Shown here in pieces: positions 12,374 to 25,639 of a stretch of 64,000 nucleotides of DNA. Position numbers and translations under genes: made by a program. The stretch covers positions 15,438,927 to 15,502,926 of the forward strand of contig NW_024037063.1 in the NCBI RefSeq assembly GCF_015706575.1, given 5' to 3'. The notes beneath the pieces are model-generated. The model was not told where the DNA came from. It did no database searches and was given only the letters and a program-made list of their open reading frames with translations. The first letter of the stretch is position 1; each line of letters begins with the position of its first letter. This DNA is from Patiria miniata. Lineage: Eukaryota > Echinodermata > Asteroidea > Valvatida > Asterinidae.

Positions 12374-13454
12374 GCACCCGTCAGTCTTACATGTAGTCTA
12401 CAATGTATCAGAGCAAACTATTCGTTTTACTGGCCTTTGATCCAATTGGAAATATCCAAATTGTGTTTTTGTTTTAACTTTGTGTCATTTTTTTATTGTC
12501 CTGTTTTTGAATCGATTTAGTTTTCATATCTTTATAGTGAAGTTGTTTTGGGTTTTCCCCCTTGGGGTATTCCTGCGTTGTAACACACTTTTTATGGTTA
12601 ATGGTTTTGGCTGTATTAACAAACAATGAAGAGGAAACCAATTACAATACCTAGAGAACAGTGCCTGCAATAGAATATCACAGCAATATAGGCAGCACTA
12701 CATAATATTTGCTCATGAATAAAATTTCATTCAAGCACGCAGTCAATACTAAATGAAGACACACTAGATATCCGTATTTTAAAATCCAAATCATACATGT
12801 ACATTTTATAAAGGTTTACCTTTGTGGATTTGTTCCATGTTCAACACAGCGCAATACTACTTTCTAATTAAGGTTGAAGGTCATTGGGCCCTGGATGCCA
12901 CTCGGGGAAAAAATCTAGTGTTATATAAAATGAATTTGTACACGTGTGCGGCCCTGGCAATGACGCACGTCCTTACTCTCGCACGCACACGCACGCAATT
13001 ACATGGGACAAATTTCACTTAGAAACCATGCTTGGTTGAAAGACCAAATCGACAGATGACTCCAAATGTGCAATCAGATTTTCATTGTCTTTACCAGTGT
13101 GTGACGTTCCAAGAATTGATGGCTCAATGATTTTATTTTTATAACATATATATTTCCACCGATGTCATGCATCAGTGTTAACAAAACAACACGCAAATGG
13201 AAGATACATGTGCCCCAAATGATTGACAGCTATTATCAAAGTGAATGTCTTTTGATGTATACAATATAATTCTATTTTGGTAGACTTTGGCTGAAATACA
13301 GACATAAAATCATTCCCATCACAGTATACGAAACAGTCAAAGGCTTTGAAATGGTGTACAAAAAAAAATTCAAAGTACCGGTACACTGACAACTAAGTGC
13401 TCAGGTTCATCCAATGTTGTTGCTTATTTACTAACCCTAACTCCCTAAAAAAAA
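12374..13454. other. No gene seen
   Basis: AT-rich sequence between the telomere-like palindrome and the dispersed repeat that follows. Only short random open frames occur. Confidence 0.5.
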
Positions 13455-14130
13455 TTGCTAGGATGCAACCTCAATCCTGCAAAATCCTCCACTTAATTGC
13501 CTCCATGTACAAGTTGCATACAGCCTCAATCCTACAAAATCCTCCGTTATTTTTTGAATGTGGTCCTTCAAGGGGTGACCACTGCCTCAATCCTGCAAAA
13601 TCCTCCAGCAATCACTGTCAATATAATGAGGCAGAGCCAGTGACATCCTGGAGCAGTGCGGAGGATTTCAAGTATAATCTAGGCCTAAATGCATGCACGG
13701 CTGAGCATAAACCACACAAGGTCTGGCCTAAGACCTCGACAAACAGTGCATCTTCCAAAATCAGCCACACACTTTTGCCATATAGCCTCAATCCTGTAAA
13801 ATCCTCCATATTGCAAAGAGGATTTTGGAGGATTTGAGACGGTTAGGGCAAATAGTAAATTAGTAATATGTGTAATATAAAATAATGCATGCACCATGGA
13901 ATACACTGCATAATTTTTTCTTCAATGCTGCTCCATGGCATACATCTAAAAAAAAAAAAATGGGCGATCATGAGAATACACTAACCTAACCCCAGGCCTT
14001 TTTTGCTAAGAAACATCCTCAATCCTCCAAAATCCTCCAAAATTTTGCACTTATGTTGAAATGAAGGATACCCAGCGTCTCAATCCGTCAAAATCGTCAG
14101 ACAGTCCTGTCTCTCAAAATGCATTCATCC
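13455..14130 (+). repeat. Dispersed repeat built on tcaatcctgcaaaatcctcc units, copy 1
   Basis: At least six occurrences of tcaatcctgcaaaatcctcc or close variants punctuate this stretch, some facing each other. The core 13600-13850 (gccagtgacatcctggagca and onward) is homologous to the reverse complement of 25670-25880. An open frame in the repeat (plus strand at 13397-13837, minus strand at 25720-25986) gives similar peptides in both copies. That is expected from nucleotide identity alone, so I do not call a gene. Confidence 0.75.
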
Positions 14131-16269
14131 TCAATCATCATCAATACATACAAAGTAAAGAGATATCATGTTCTGGGAATTAATTTGAAGAAATTCTCTT
14201 ACTCCATCGATGTTCGTTTGGTCTTTTCTATGATCCAAATTCAACGCAACGTATATAGCCCGTAGTCACTGGTTCCGGTCCTACATCATAGCTTTGATTC
14301 TGTTAGCACGCGGTGGGAACCAGTGAATGGCGATGGCACTGCACTGCTGCATGCCGTAATGACTGCATGCCGTAATGACGAAACATCGTACAGCGGAATT
14401 ATTTGGAATACTGGAACTAGGGCAGCAAACATCTTAAAGCAGAGAACAAGATCCTTAAAGACTTTGTGGAAAAACTTCCATGGAATGGAAACTGTAAGCT
14501 ACAAAATGTATATTGTACATGTATATGTACAAACATACACAGTATGTACATATACAATGGAAGACTGTGATTTAAAAGAAACAAAAAATTTATTGTTTCA
14601 ACGATGGATCGCTCCAATTTTTGATCTACATATTCTGAAATTTATTTAGAAACAAAACATTTTGGTAAAAAGACAAAAGATGTACCATAAGTGACATGGT
14701 ATGCTACGAAAGTAAGCACACCTACCGGTACCAAACTCAGCATGCATACACGGCTGAACGGCCCATCTGATACATGAACATGTGAACACAATGCATTCAA
14801 ATACCTTCTACAACCTCCAGCATGTATCGTCTGCAGTACATGTACATGTACATCAACGGCGATGTGAAATTTATACTGAATCAATCACACTGAGAATTAT
14901 GCATTTAAAAACTGAACGAACCATGCACAGTATATTTCACAGACCAATTACGCACTACTATAACATACAGCTTCTGTGTGCTGTAAGTTGTTAATATACC
15001 AAGTGAAGAAATCTAGTATAAACCCTACCTTAGTGAAGCACACTCACAACTGCACTGCAGCAAGGTTACTCAACTCTAGTGCACCTGCAGGCACATGTCT
15101 ACACCGTACAGTGTGTCAGTGTATTGTACTAACGAATCTGCACACTGTACATGTACATCATATACGTGTATATATATACACACTACAATCTGACATTGAC
15201 TTCTGTACCTGTTTACATCACAAATGCTGGAAATTTATGCTAAGCAAGGTATTGTATGCACAGCATCCCACATGACAATCCAGCCAAAACCTGAAGTTAA
15301 CGTATTGCATGCAAAGCAGGCCACCATACATGTAGTTCACTTCATTATAAGGCAGGGTACATGTATGACGTCATCTACATGTTTCTAATCCAAAATAAAA
15401 TATAGAATTGAAATGTACACAACAGGTTACTCTTAGGATAGTATCAAAACAAAAGCTCAGCTACATGTGCATAGGACATATTAGGACCAATAAAAGAACT
15501 GAATGATAACTGGAAAATGCCCTCCCCTATGCCCCTTCCACTTGTTTACATCTTGCTCAACATATTTGCAAACCATTGCCTTTAAAACTTGTCTACATCA
15601 CCTTGAAAGTAAACCTGCTTATCCCTTCCCTCCAGTGATGCAATGGTTTCAACCTTTTTGTTGGTAAGATGCCAATATTTCTGATGACGTTTGCTAAAAC
15701 AGTGGTCAGAGATACAGGTGAACTTCCGCACAGCTGGCCAACGTTCTCACCAAGCACAACAAAGCAAGGTGTGAACATGTGACAATTATTGACTTTAACA
15801 ATTCTTACCTAATCTGTGAAAAGAACTTGAACCCACTGTACTCTACAAAATGTATCAATATAAATTAATTTGACTGCACATTTGCAATGTTTCATGAAAT
15901 ATTGCTAATATTTAAGAAACTTGTACAGTGGTATCAACGTCCAATTTCTTGTATTATTGTACTGAAACAGACAATCATGCCACAAGAATAGATTGAACAG
16001 TTTCAAAAAATTTTAAAAATATATTAAAGAAGCACTTTTCAGAGGAATGGGCCCTTTGGGGCTAAAACAAAAACAATTTAGAAAGACTGTTAAAAAGTAT
16101 AATATCAACATTAAAGTTTTCACAACTACATGTGGGCCTTATACCTTGAAAATTTAGTTTCTGCGTCATAATTATCACAGGAACAAATTTAATGTGATAA
16201 TGATTAATTAGTCCTCAAAATTTGAGAGTTTGAGAGTCACATATATGTCTAAACACTATACACTAGAAT
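14131..16269. other. Intergenic, no gene supported
   Basis: The sequence contains short acatgtacatg runs and a small dyad around 14510-14560. A 61-codon minus-strand frame at 15593-15778 has plausible codon texture, but I cannot match it to a known protein or confirm splice sites. Confidence 0.4.
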
Positions 16270-16690
16270 CACCATGTGTTCGCATTGGACTATTTTTTTT
16301 TTTAAGATTGAACTCGGGCGATGGTTAAAACTGAATGGGTAAAATCTTATCGGTGTTCGTACTTGGAATTTTGACTCAGGAAATCTTTAAAGAGATGTGG
16401 CTACTGGCTAAAGCAACCAATCTGGGCATAAGCAGGCATGTCCACACAATCGGCCCTCCTGTATCCTCAACCGAAGTAATGTATGACATTAGGGAACGTT
16501 GTTCACTTGAATAATACCCTGTCATGGACAATGCTAAATAATCTAACGGTGTCCATAATATCTACAATGACTTTAATCAAAAAATGAACTAAAAATTGCG
16601 TGCAGTGTGTGAAGAAACGATTGAAATGCTACCCTAAGAAATCATACACAGTACATGTGCTTGTGAAGTGTGACCCTTGCGCAAGCCCCT
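16270..16690 (+). repeat. Diverged dispersed repeat, copy 2
   Basis: Related to about 520-830 in the same orientation, sharing gcattggactattttt and gtgtccataatatctacaat-like blocks. No boundaries are visible. Confidence 0.45.
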
Positions 16691-19495
16691 ATAGATGCCT
16701 TCCCTTGTGGTTTTACTGACTCGCCCCATCCAAACATGGTTACTCTTCCTGGGTAAAAGTTGGCCAGGAAAAAAAAATAACCACTAGACTTGTGAAACCC
16801 AATTGAAAAAAACACAGGTACATGTACCTGTTAAAGAAACCGAACCCCAAAATTCAAATCTCAGAATTTGCTCTTCAGATTGTTCATAAAGGTGGCATGA
16901 TAATACTGCCTGATCAGTGTGTCAATGCAGCAAGATACAAGTGTGTACAGTGAGCTTTATAAGTCCACGGTGAAAACTGCGACTTTTTTTGGTAAAATGT
17001 ACGGAACTTGTTGTAAACTTGACCAAATTAAGCCCAGTGGGGACAGCCGATAAACTTTTCAAATTGTTACCTGTGAGTGTCGAGTGTCAGTTGTTAGTTT
17101 ATCTCTTCACAGCGGGAATTACAGGGCCAAACAGGTCACGGAAGAGTTACGTCCATTTTACGTCACTGAAAACATACATTTTTATCACGTGGTTTAGGTA
17201 GCCAAAGACTTTCTGTGGGCCATGAGTAATTCAAGTGCGGACCGACACACGATAGAATAACCACAGTGGAATTTTAACAATCACTCGCAGTGCAACTTTT
17301 TACAATAGTTTGTCCAATGCGAACGCACCTTCAAAGGTGAAATATGTTGTTTTTCCTTGTGGACTGGTTGCAATTTTGAAAATTCCCCCCCCCCCAAAAA
17401 AAGTCTGAGACTTGCGTTGGTCCTGAACCTGATATTACAGTGAATTGTCACTGGCATGATATCAGAGATGCCACAGGGTCTGCTTGAAAAAAACGGAACT
17501 GGGTCTGCTTGAAAAAATCGGAACGGCTGCTTGAAAAAACTGAACTTTTTTGTGTGTGAAAAAGCCACTCCGTGTCCGACACAAAGTCCCCGTTGTCATC
17601 TTTATCTTGTAGCCAAGCCAAGTTTTGTTTATTTTTTAATTTTGCTTCTATGGCCTTTAAAGCTGTCGGTTCGTTCAATCACTTTGACTTTTTCCATATT
17701 CCTAATATTTATTCTGCCTACCCGAATTTCCAACGTAATATTCGACACGAAACGTGCATGATTCCACAACACTGCTGTCGGTGTACATGATCCTTGTACT
17801 ACGCGATGCGCTCAACGAAAACATGGTTGGTACCCGCATTTTTTGTATTCACATATATCACTGCGATCGGAAACCACCGATAGCTGAAATGATAGACTTG
17901 ATTTCCAGGCTGAATGCTACGTGTGCTTAGCACACAACACGCCCGCACGCGGTGAAGCACGCGCGAGGCGCCGTTGTGTACTGCGTGCAAGTACGTTGGC
18001 CGCTTGTATCGCATGCAGGCTCGGCAACAACATACACAAAGACTGTTTTTAAGACTACTTTAACGAACAACGTTGTGCCATGATATGCGTGCGCCTAAAT
18101 GTACTAAATCGAGGTAAAAATCAATGCATTTCCACAGTTTTTCTTCTCTTTTTCTGGTTAATTTGACGGCCGGAAAAAACTGAATTTTGTGAGATTTTTT
18201 TTAAAAACCGGAATTCCGGTTAAAACCGGAGTTTGGTTGGAAAGACATACATAGACGAGGCAAAAACTCACTGCCTTGGCTAGATGTAAACAAGCAGGTT
18301 TTTTTTTTTTTACATTTTCTCTGTAAATGTAATGCATTATGTGAATTCTATTTGTGACCAAGACCTTGGAAATATCGCTGGCAAATATGCACCTTTACCA
18401 TTAGCAAGCATCTAGCTACAGGATTTCAGCTCTTAAAGGTTTAAGCAACTAACGAAGTAGGTTTTTTCTATGGTGATAATGCCATACAGGAAGGGAGATT
18501 CACCAGGTTTTTATTCTGCAGTATTATGTAGGTTATACTTCACGGGGATGTTTCAACTAGAGTACAAGTACACTATGGAGTACAAAAGTGAATACGTTAC
18601 GTGCACAAAATGAGTGCGAAAGACATTAGCGCGTGATTCAGACCGCGAACCAACATGCGCGTGTACTCCATTCGTTTGCACTACACTTTCTGGTTCTAAA
18701 TGATGTCACACTTCGGTACTCCATAAACTAACACGGCTCTGCAGTAATGATAACCTTACAAAACTTCTGCTGTCACCACTTTTGTGGGTTTTTTTATCCT
18801 CACAGAAAGTGAAATGAAGTGTATGTGTACAATACACATGCGGCTATCACTTAACTACCAGCACAAGTTATGGGCAATAAAACATTCTTAACCAAAAAGC
18901 ATCTCTCGTAAACTTTGTTTTTAGTGGTAAGACTGTTCAACGACAAAATACTTCCTGTATGCGCGACAGCTGCCATATATGCAAATGTCAATGGTTCAAT
19001 ATATTTTTTTTCTGAATGAAAAACAAGTACCAACATGCAAGTGCTGCAGAGCAAATGCATCAAAAGCGATCTAATGGCGTATATAATTATTAATAGACAA
19101 GGAATGTGGCTGATGTAAGCACCATTGTTCTGGATGTGTTGGGCTGCTTTGTTATTCTGCTGGCATTCATATTTACTTGTTTGATTTGGTAGAACAGCTC
19201 ACGCAATGGTACAACCTGCATACTTTGTTTCAAAGACTAAAAACCATCCTGATTCCAATATGCAACAGCAGTGTAAATAAACCAGGCAAGCCTGGACCAA
19301 GTCCTGCTAGTAAGTGCCATCCCAGTGGGTTTTTTTTTAAGAAAAAGGAAATACTGACACCGGGAGGAGAATACCGATAGAAAAAAATGTGAAGGGTAGC
19401 GTGCAATTGGTTGGCTCAGCTCCAAAGCTATAACAAACAGATGGTGAGAACAGAAGCATGGCGCTATTGAGGGTAAATTACATATCATATCGCAG
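16691..19495. other. Intergenic with a CpG-rich patch, no gene seen
   Basis: A short tandem of ctgcttgaaaaaa...cgga units lies at 17480-17545. A CpG-rich patch at 17920-18020 (cgcccgcacgcggtgaagca and around) could be a promoter but has no associated exon. A 16-bp dyad aaccggaattccggtt lies near 18207. Confidence 0.4.
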
Positions 19496-19504
19496 GGTCA
19501 CCGT

Positions 19505-21491
19505 TAGCCTTGACCAAGGCTATCAGCTTGTTCCCATATGAGCTTGTTCCCGCTACCGCACACCGCGCGCGCAGCAACACAATGTTGTACTATTATACCG
19601 TTAGCCCCAACGACCCTTGCGTGTGCTTTGTGTGCATGTACGTACCCCCCACACTCACTTCCGCAAACAGCCGTACAGTAAGTCGAGGCGGAAGATAGCC
19701 TTGACGCAACCGTGTATGCTGAATATGATAATTAGTACGCGCTATGGTAAATAGTCTTCTCTCATTGGATAACGGCTGACAAAAAAATGAATATTTATTA
19801 AATTGCATAATGCGACCAAAGGTTTATAAACCAGACGGCCTGTGGTAACAATAATTATTGTAAAACACCCCCTTAAAATCTTAAATAGTAGAATAATATT
19901 TATAAAGTTACACATAGTTTGGGTCGAAAATGAAATGAAAAAGGATGAAAAATTAGACCTTCAAAAAACGGCAAACGGTACAAAACCGCACGCCAGCAAA
20001 AACGATGTCACCATGCACAGAGGCCACGTTGGGGCCGTCCACTGTAGGCACCGGCCCGGCTGGCGCCATGCAGTGAGACACGCTGCGCTTTCACGTTCAG
20101 CGGCCAAAAAAGCGCTCACACTGTTGAGTATATCTACCGCTGACTTTTTTGGGGGGGGGGAGGGGGGGTATTTCTTCTAAGCTGTCAAGGGGATATGGCA
20201 AAAAATATCTCTCCTTCAGCAAACTTATTCTGTAAGACTGATTTTAACTTGTATGAACAACTTATAAGTTATTAGTCGTATGTACGACTAATATATCGAC
20301 AGGGTACGACATATTTCGACAGGGTACGACTAATATCATCGACAGGGTACGACATATATGTCGACAGAGTATGACATATCAAACATATGACATAATGTCG
20401 ACAGGTGCCGGTACGACATATATGTCGTGCATAAGTCGAGTCGACAGGGTACGATATATGTCACATAAGACAAAGTCGTATATAGTACGACTTAATATCT
20501 CGTGTGTACAAAATATGAATTGTAACTCGTATGTTCGACTTGTTTGTCGATTATGTCGTACATACAACATTTCTTGTGAGAACGACTTGTATCTCGTGTG
20601 ATTTACATCTAGGACTTACATGTCGTACGTATGTCGTAGGTACGACATACGATTCATACGTACATGTACGCGTTAAAATACATGTGTCGTACGTATGAGA
20701 TGTATGTTGCACATGGTACGAATTCAGGGAGAGTTTTTTTTTCACCATGTACCTGACAGTTTCGTATATTTCCATCCCAAAGTCAATAGCTCGTTTCTTG
20801 CAGTTAATTCATACGGGTGCTTACAGATACGAGTTAACCTGCATTCGATTAAATGGGTACGATTTGACGTGGGTCCGAGTTGACCTGTTCCCTACATTCG
20901 CTGTCAGAATAGCACGGGCAGGTAGCGGCGTGATAATGTACGCTGTTGCACCGACAAAACGTCGGCGGACTGTCTTGAACTGTCCAATTCGCAATACATT
21001 GAAAATAATATCATTTTGAACAATTGTTCACTCATATAGCGGCAATTTCATTTGTTTGTAATAAAACTGGAGAAATGGTTTAAAATGGGATTGAAATACC
21101 TGGACATACCATGGTTTGAGTGAACATACATGTACGTGGTGTATACAGTAATTTGCGGGTCATGAATATGTATGTCGCGGGTCAAAGTTTACGGGCTTTG
21201 ATTGGATATCGTGTAATATATGCGCATCAGAAATTTTCGGCCGATTTCGGTCAAAACTATAAAGAAACACATAAGAATCCGCCACGGTTGCGTCAGCTAT
21301 CTGCCGCCTCGACTTACTGTACGGCTGTTTGCGGAAGTGTGTGTGGGGCGTACGTACATGCGCACAAAGCACACGCAAGGGTCGTTGAGGCTAACGGTAT
21401 AGTACACTAGTGATTGTGTCGCGGCGCGCGCGGTGTGCAGTAGCGGGAACAAGCTCGTATGGGAACAAGCTGATAGCCTTGGTCAAGGCTA
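19505..21491. mobile_element. 2-kb DNA element with roughly 230-bp TIRs and a 9-bp target duplication
   Basis: The ends tagccttgaccaaggcta...tcagcttgttccc are inverted copies over roughly 230 bp (19505-19730 against about 21275-21491). Flanking 9-mers are ggtcaccgt (19496-19504) and ggtcaccat (21492-21500), a direct repeat with one mismatch. Long TIRs with a 9-bp duplication are typical of Mutator-like (MULE) non-autonomous elements. The terminal 18 bp are themselves a near palindrome. The interior carries a minisatellite and no transposase. Confidence 0.82.
20270..20700. repeat. Minisatellite of cgacagggtacgacatatat-type units inside the long-TIR element
   Basis: Irregular tandem units combining gtcgac, gtacgac and acatatatgtcg, many of them self-complementary. 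Short open frames on both strands here are repeat translations. Confidence 0.75.
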
Positions 21492-21500
21492 GGTCACCAT

Positions 21501-23513
21501 CCAAAATTCTTTTACTATATTTGTATTTCGTATATTTGTATTTTTTATCAGGATTAGGATGAACATGCAAAGTACCTAAAGTGTCTGGTATGTTTACATA
21601 TTTAAAGTTTTAAAGGTATATAAATTTGCAAACATCAAAAAACAAAATTACCAAATTATTATTAAAAAAAAACATTTTTTTACTCTGAGTGAATAATAGT
21701 CTCAAGCATCCTGTGAAATCATGGCACCTGGGGTGCTGTGATTTTCAAGAAAAGTGGAATTTCAGTACCAATTTCCAACGAGGATCGGCCGATTATCGAT
21801 CATGATGGAAAAACTGCCTTTTTTTCAAATACTGCCCCCAATTTACCAAATTTACAAATCGCCACGATGAACTAATTTGGGTGGGGATGGCGTAGACTGC
21901 ATAAATAATACTGAACATTCAGTGGTGGTTGTTGAAAGAAACTTGACTATCACCAGAACTTGAAGAGCTGCACTTTAAGATTGTTGACGACTCTGGTACT
22001 TCACACTTTATAATTTTATAGGAACACTAAGCATTTTCACTAGCATTTCATTTACAAAGTAACAGGTGGTGGTGTCCGGAAATTGGGAGCACAGTATATT
22101 CATAATGTAGGCTACATCATGTAGCAATTGAATTCTTTTCAATTTGTGCTAAATTTATCGATGGCATTGGGCAGCAAAACACTCTTGCATCTTTTTCGTT
22201 CGAACTGTCGAAAGGAACTATACTGCATTATTTGGGATTTCATTTTTAATGCACTTACTCTTCCAACACCAATTTCCCCAAAGGTGACACTTCCAAACAA
22301 AACCTTCACTTTGACTGTTAGTACAGGATAATCTACCAGTTTCTGTAATAGCCTACTTGGGCTTATAGTTTTTATTTCGCATCACTTGCACTTGCATAAT
22401 TTCTATATAGGGGTTACTGTATTTTCAAACAATATACCCATTTGACATTACTCCTCCCCAAATTTCAAACCCCAACACAAAAACGCCCTAGCCTGATCAT
22501 GATCGGGTATATTAGCTTGTGTTGAATTTGATGGACAAAACTTTTTTTTAACAAAGACAAAATTATATACATCAAAAAAATAGATTTTAAATCCAAAAAA
22601 AATCTGATTTAAATATTACAAAAGAAAACATTTTTAAAAAGAAGAAAAAAAATCTTTTTGTATGATTTTGTTACACTTACCTGTTGCATGTTGAATACTA
22701 GTACATGTAGATTGTAAGCATACATGTATGTCATGTATTGTTTCCCAGGCTGTTTTGACTGATTTATTCAGCAAGCATGAACATCACATGGACCTTGAAC
22801 CCTGAACATGACACATTGTTGAAAATGTGATTCACATCGAATCACACAGTAGGGTTACTTATTCAAGACCAAGACAGGACAAATGATATTACATGGTAAT
22901 CCAGCAGTTACAATGAGTAACCTTGGCTTTAAAACACCATCCATTTTGTCACAAAGTACCATTTGCATTTTATAGTGACAAAACATATGATTCACATTCC
23001 CTGGCCTGACACACACAAATTAGGGGCCATTCATGAACTAAGTACTGCATGTGGCTGCATACACATACATAATCTATACTTGTTCGGTAACTGGGGGGAC
23101 TACACACGAGTTGTCCCATGGTACTATGGGCACCAAAGATGCTATGGGAACTTCAGGAAGTCCCCATAACTCGGTCCTAATTTGTCTAACAACAATAAAA
23201 ACTTCCCCATAACGCATCGACGGCTCTCCCACGTAGTTCCACACACATTATACACTATTGAGGGTAAAAAGATGTTATGTAGCTGCCATCAGTACCAGGT
23301 AGTGAAAAACACAAGCATTGAGAGCTAACAAACATGTACGTGCAAAACAGACATCAGGCCAATAACCCAAACCTCAACCGTTCCAACCCTATTTGTGTGG
23401 ATTTTGAGTGGTCTGGCAAAACACGGCCACTGTTTAGAATTGTTTTGATAAATCTTCTTTCTTTTTTCTGGGCAATAATTCTCCGCAGGTTTTCTCCTAG
23501 TGGTGCATATTAC
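21501..23513. other. Intergenic, no gene seen
   Basis: AT-rich sequence with A/T homopolymers around 21660 and 22540-22660. Nothing coding was recognised. Confidence 0.5.
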
Positions 23514-24080
23514 TCTGACGTCATGATGACATCATCGGGTGTCAAATTACAATCAATCAAAGACTTTGAAAATCTTTGAAAATCAACATAAAATCAACCG
23601 TAAGAGACCTGAACTTGACTTTTTGGGAATTGGTAGAATAATCCAGGATCTTCATTTTATTTTCTGTGTGCCAAATCACGTGACCCTTCCTTCTGGTCCA
23701 AAGTGCAGTATTATTTGAAAGTGGAAAAAGATGTGAACTTACTTTTAACGACGTTAGTCTCTGGTTAAAAAAATACAAAAGACGTCATAAAATGTAAGAG
23801 CGCCCTCGGGGCGGCAGGTTGAAAAATGTTTAAATTGCAAACGAGACCTGTGTGCCAAAAAAATTGATGACGTCATCAGACTGGAGCTTTAAACCTTAAA
23901 AAAATTGCTGAAAAATCTCCCACAAGAGATATAATGCACATTTTTGCTTCAAATAGCAGTTAACATAGCTCTCAAGCTTTCTGGTAATGACGTCACGATG
24001 ACGTCATCAAGTATCAGATTACAATAACCAAAGATATCTAGATTTCATCTTTGAAAATTGATATAAAATATATACGCATT
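23514..24080. repeat. Direct-repeat pair rich in TGACGTCA motifs
   Basis: A block at 23514-23600 (tgacgtcatgatgacatcat, then ttacaatcaatcaaag) is repeated at about 23987-24070 (tgacgtcacgatgacgtcat, then ttacaataaccaaag). A further atgacgtcatc sits at about 23868. The octamer is the CRE/ATF site sequence, but here it is part of a repeat. Confidence 0.6.
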
Positions 24081-24540
24081 CCTATTGGTCGAGAGCCTGT
24101 CACGTGGCCGGTCTTAAACGGATGATAAAGACATGACTAGCTGGTCTTAAACACCTTTCCAGTGTCACATAAAATTTGGACTCCCATGAAATCCAATTCC
24201 TTATAACGTTTCATTGGTTGAACGTTCACATTCCTTACGTATGCATGCGCAATACAACCAGTGAATCAGTATTTCATAGTCCGAAATTCACACTACACCA
24301 GCCCAGCTGCGTTTTGCGTGACATCGCGCAGTACCCGCGACGCGCACGCCAATGTCCTTATAAGGTAACGAGTTGTGGAGGGGCATTCCATATTATAGTC
24401 ACAGGGGTGTTTCGTGAAACATGAAGTAAAATTGTTGAACAAAATGGTTGGCAACATCTAGTTTTTTCCCTTTTTTTGATTTTTGGACCGAAAAGATTTG
24501 GTTTTTGACCGAAAAGTCTGGATGGGAATATGAAAAGTCT

Positions 24541-24591
24541 GGATGGGTGATAATTACCCTCGGTTTCGCCTCGGGTAATTATCGCCCATCC
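24541..24591. repeat. Hairpin with 19-bp arms
   Basis: The arm ggatgggtgataattaccc (24541-24559) pairs with gggtaattatcgcccatcc (24573-24591) across a 13-base loop, with one G:T-type mismatch. It may be part of a larger repeat whose ends I could not define. Confidence 0.65.
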
Positions 24592-24958
24592 AAACTCCCA
24601 CCGGTCTTAAACAGAGTGTTATAATACCTCCTGAACACACATTTATTCTCTTATTCAATGTTAAATATATATATTTCCTACATTCCTACTTTTACTAAAT
24701 TTCATGGTGTATGAACAAAAAGCCCCATTCTATGGCCATGCACTGGACCAAACTTTGTGCTGAAGGCTATACTTTCTGGACCGCCAAATAGTTACTGAAA
24801 GGGTGTTCTTTTTTCATGGAAAACATTCGGCCGCATACTCAGCATGCGTGATAAGTACCCATGCGACACACTTTTTCGCAAAAATTAGGACCTTCCCATG
24901 GTTGTCTTTGGTATGTCTCTTAATTTGTGACCCTCGAAGTAGCAGTTTTTCATTTCAT

Positions 24959-25233
24959 TATGGCGGACAAAGACAAAGACAGGTTTTCAGTACTATGGCT
25001 ACATCATGTACAGGCTCCGTATTTACATGCCACAAAGACCTAGACATAAACTCTGGACAGGTTTGGCTACGTCACTGTGTGTGCCAATGCAGACGTGATT
25101 TAAGTGATGCAGCCAAACCTCCTGTCCAGAGCTTACAATGTATATCTACCGGAAGCTCTTCACCGTATGCGAATATGTGGATACACGACGTAGCCATAGT
25201 AATGAAAAGCTGTCTTAGTCTATGTCCACCATA
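24959..25233. mobile_element. About 275-bp foldback element
   Basis: The left arm tatggcggacaaagac...tactatggctac is inverted at the right (gtagccatagta...gtctatgtccaccata). A second internal pair is ctctggacaggtttggct and its complement about 75 bp away. Inverted identity is imperfect, indicating an older insertion. Confidence 0.7.
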
Positions 25234-25639
25234 TTGAAACAGGTCTGCATAACAGACACATGGTTTTAATTATTTATTTTGCAAAATGAATTACGTATAC
25301 ATATTTAACCATTACAATTTCACAGTAACCCTACCTTCCTTAACCCTTACCCTACTTGACCCTCCAATGCATGCCAATATGTGCCTCAAGAAAATCTCCT
25401 ATGTTTTTTGCATGGCCCTCCAATATCTGCCATGTCATTTCAAGGGTAACTGGACAGGCATTCCAATACATGCCACAGAGAACAATGAGAGTCCTCTGAT
25501 AACAAAGTGAGTGCCCCCAGCTGGTCAGTATCAGGCACCCTCCAGGGCCTCCAACTCCTGCCAATTGGAGCCTTCACTGCTACATAGAAGTATCCTCCAA
25601 TAAACTGCAGCTGGAGGGCATTGGCATAACCAACTGACA

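Noticed and set aside
15593..15778. Minus-strand frame considered as a further 5' exon of the p53-family gene
   Set aside because: No similarity to known p53-family N-terminal sequence, and the start exon already has an upstream in-frame stop.
20371..20775. Overlapping Arg/Tyr/Cys-rich frames on both strands
   Set aside because: They are translations of the gtacgac minisatellite on either strand.
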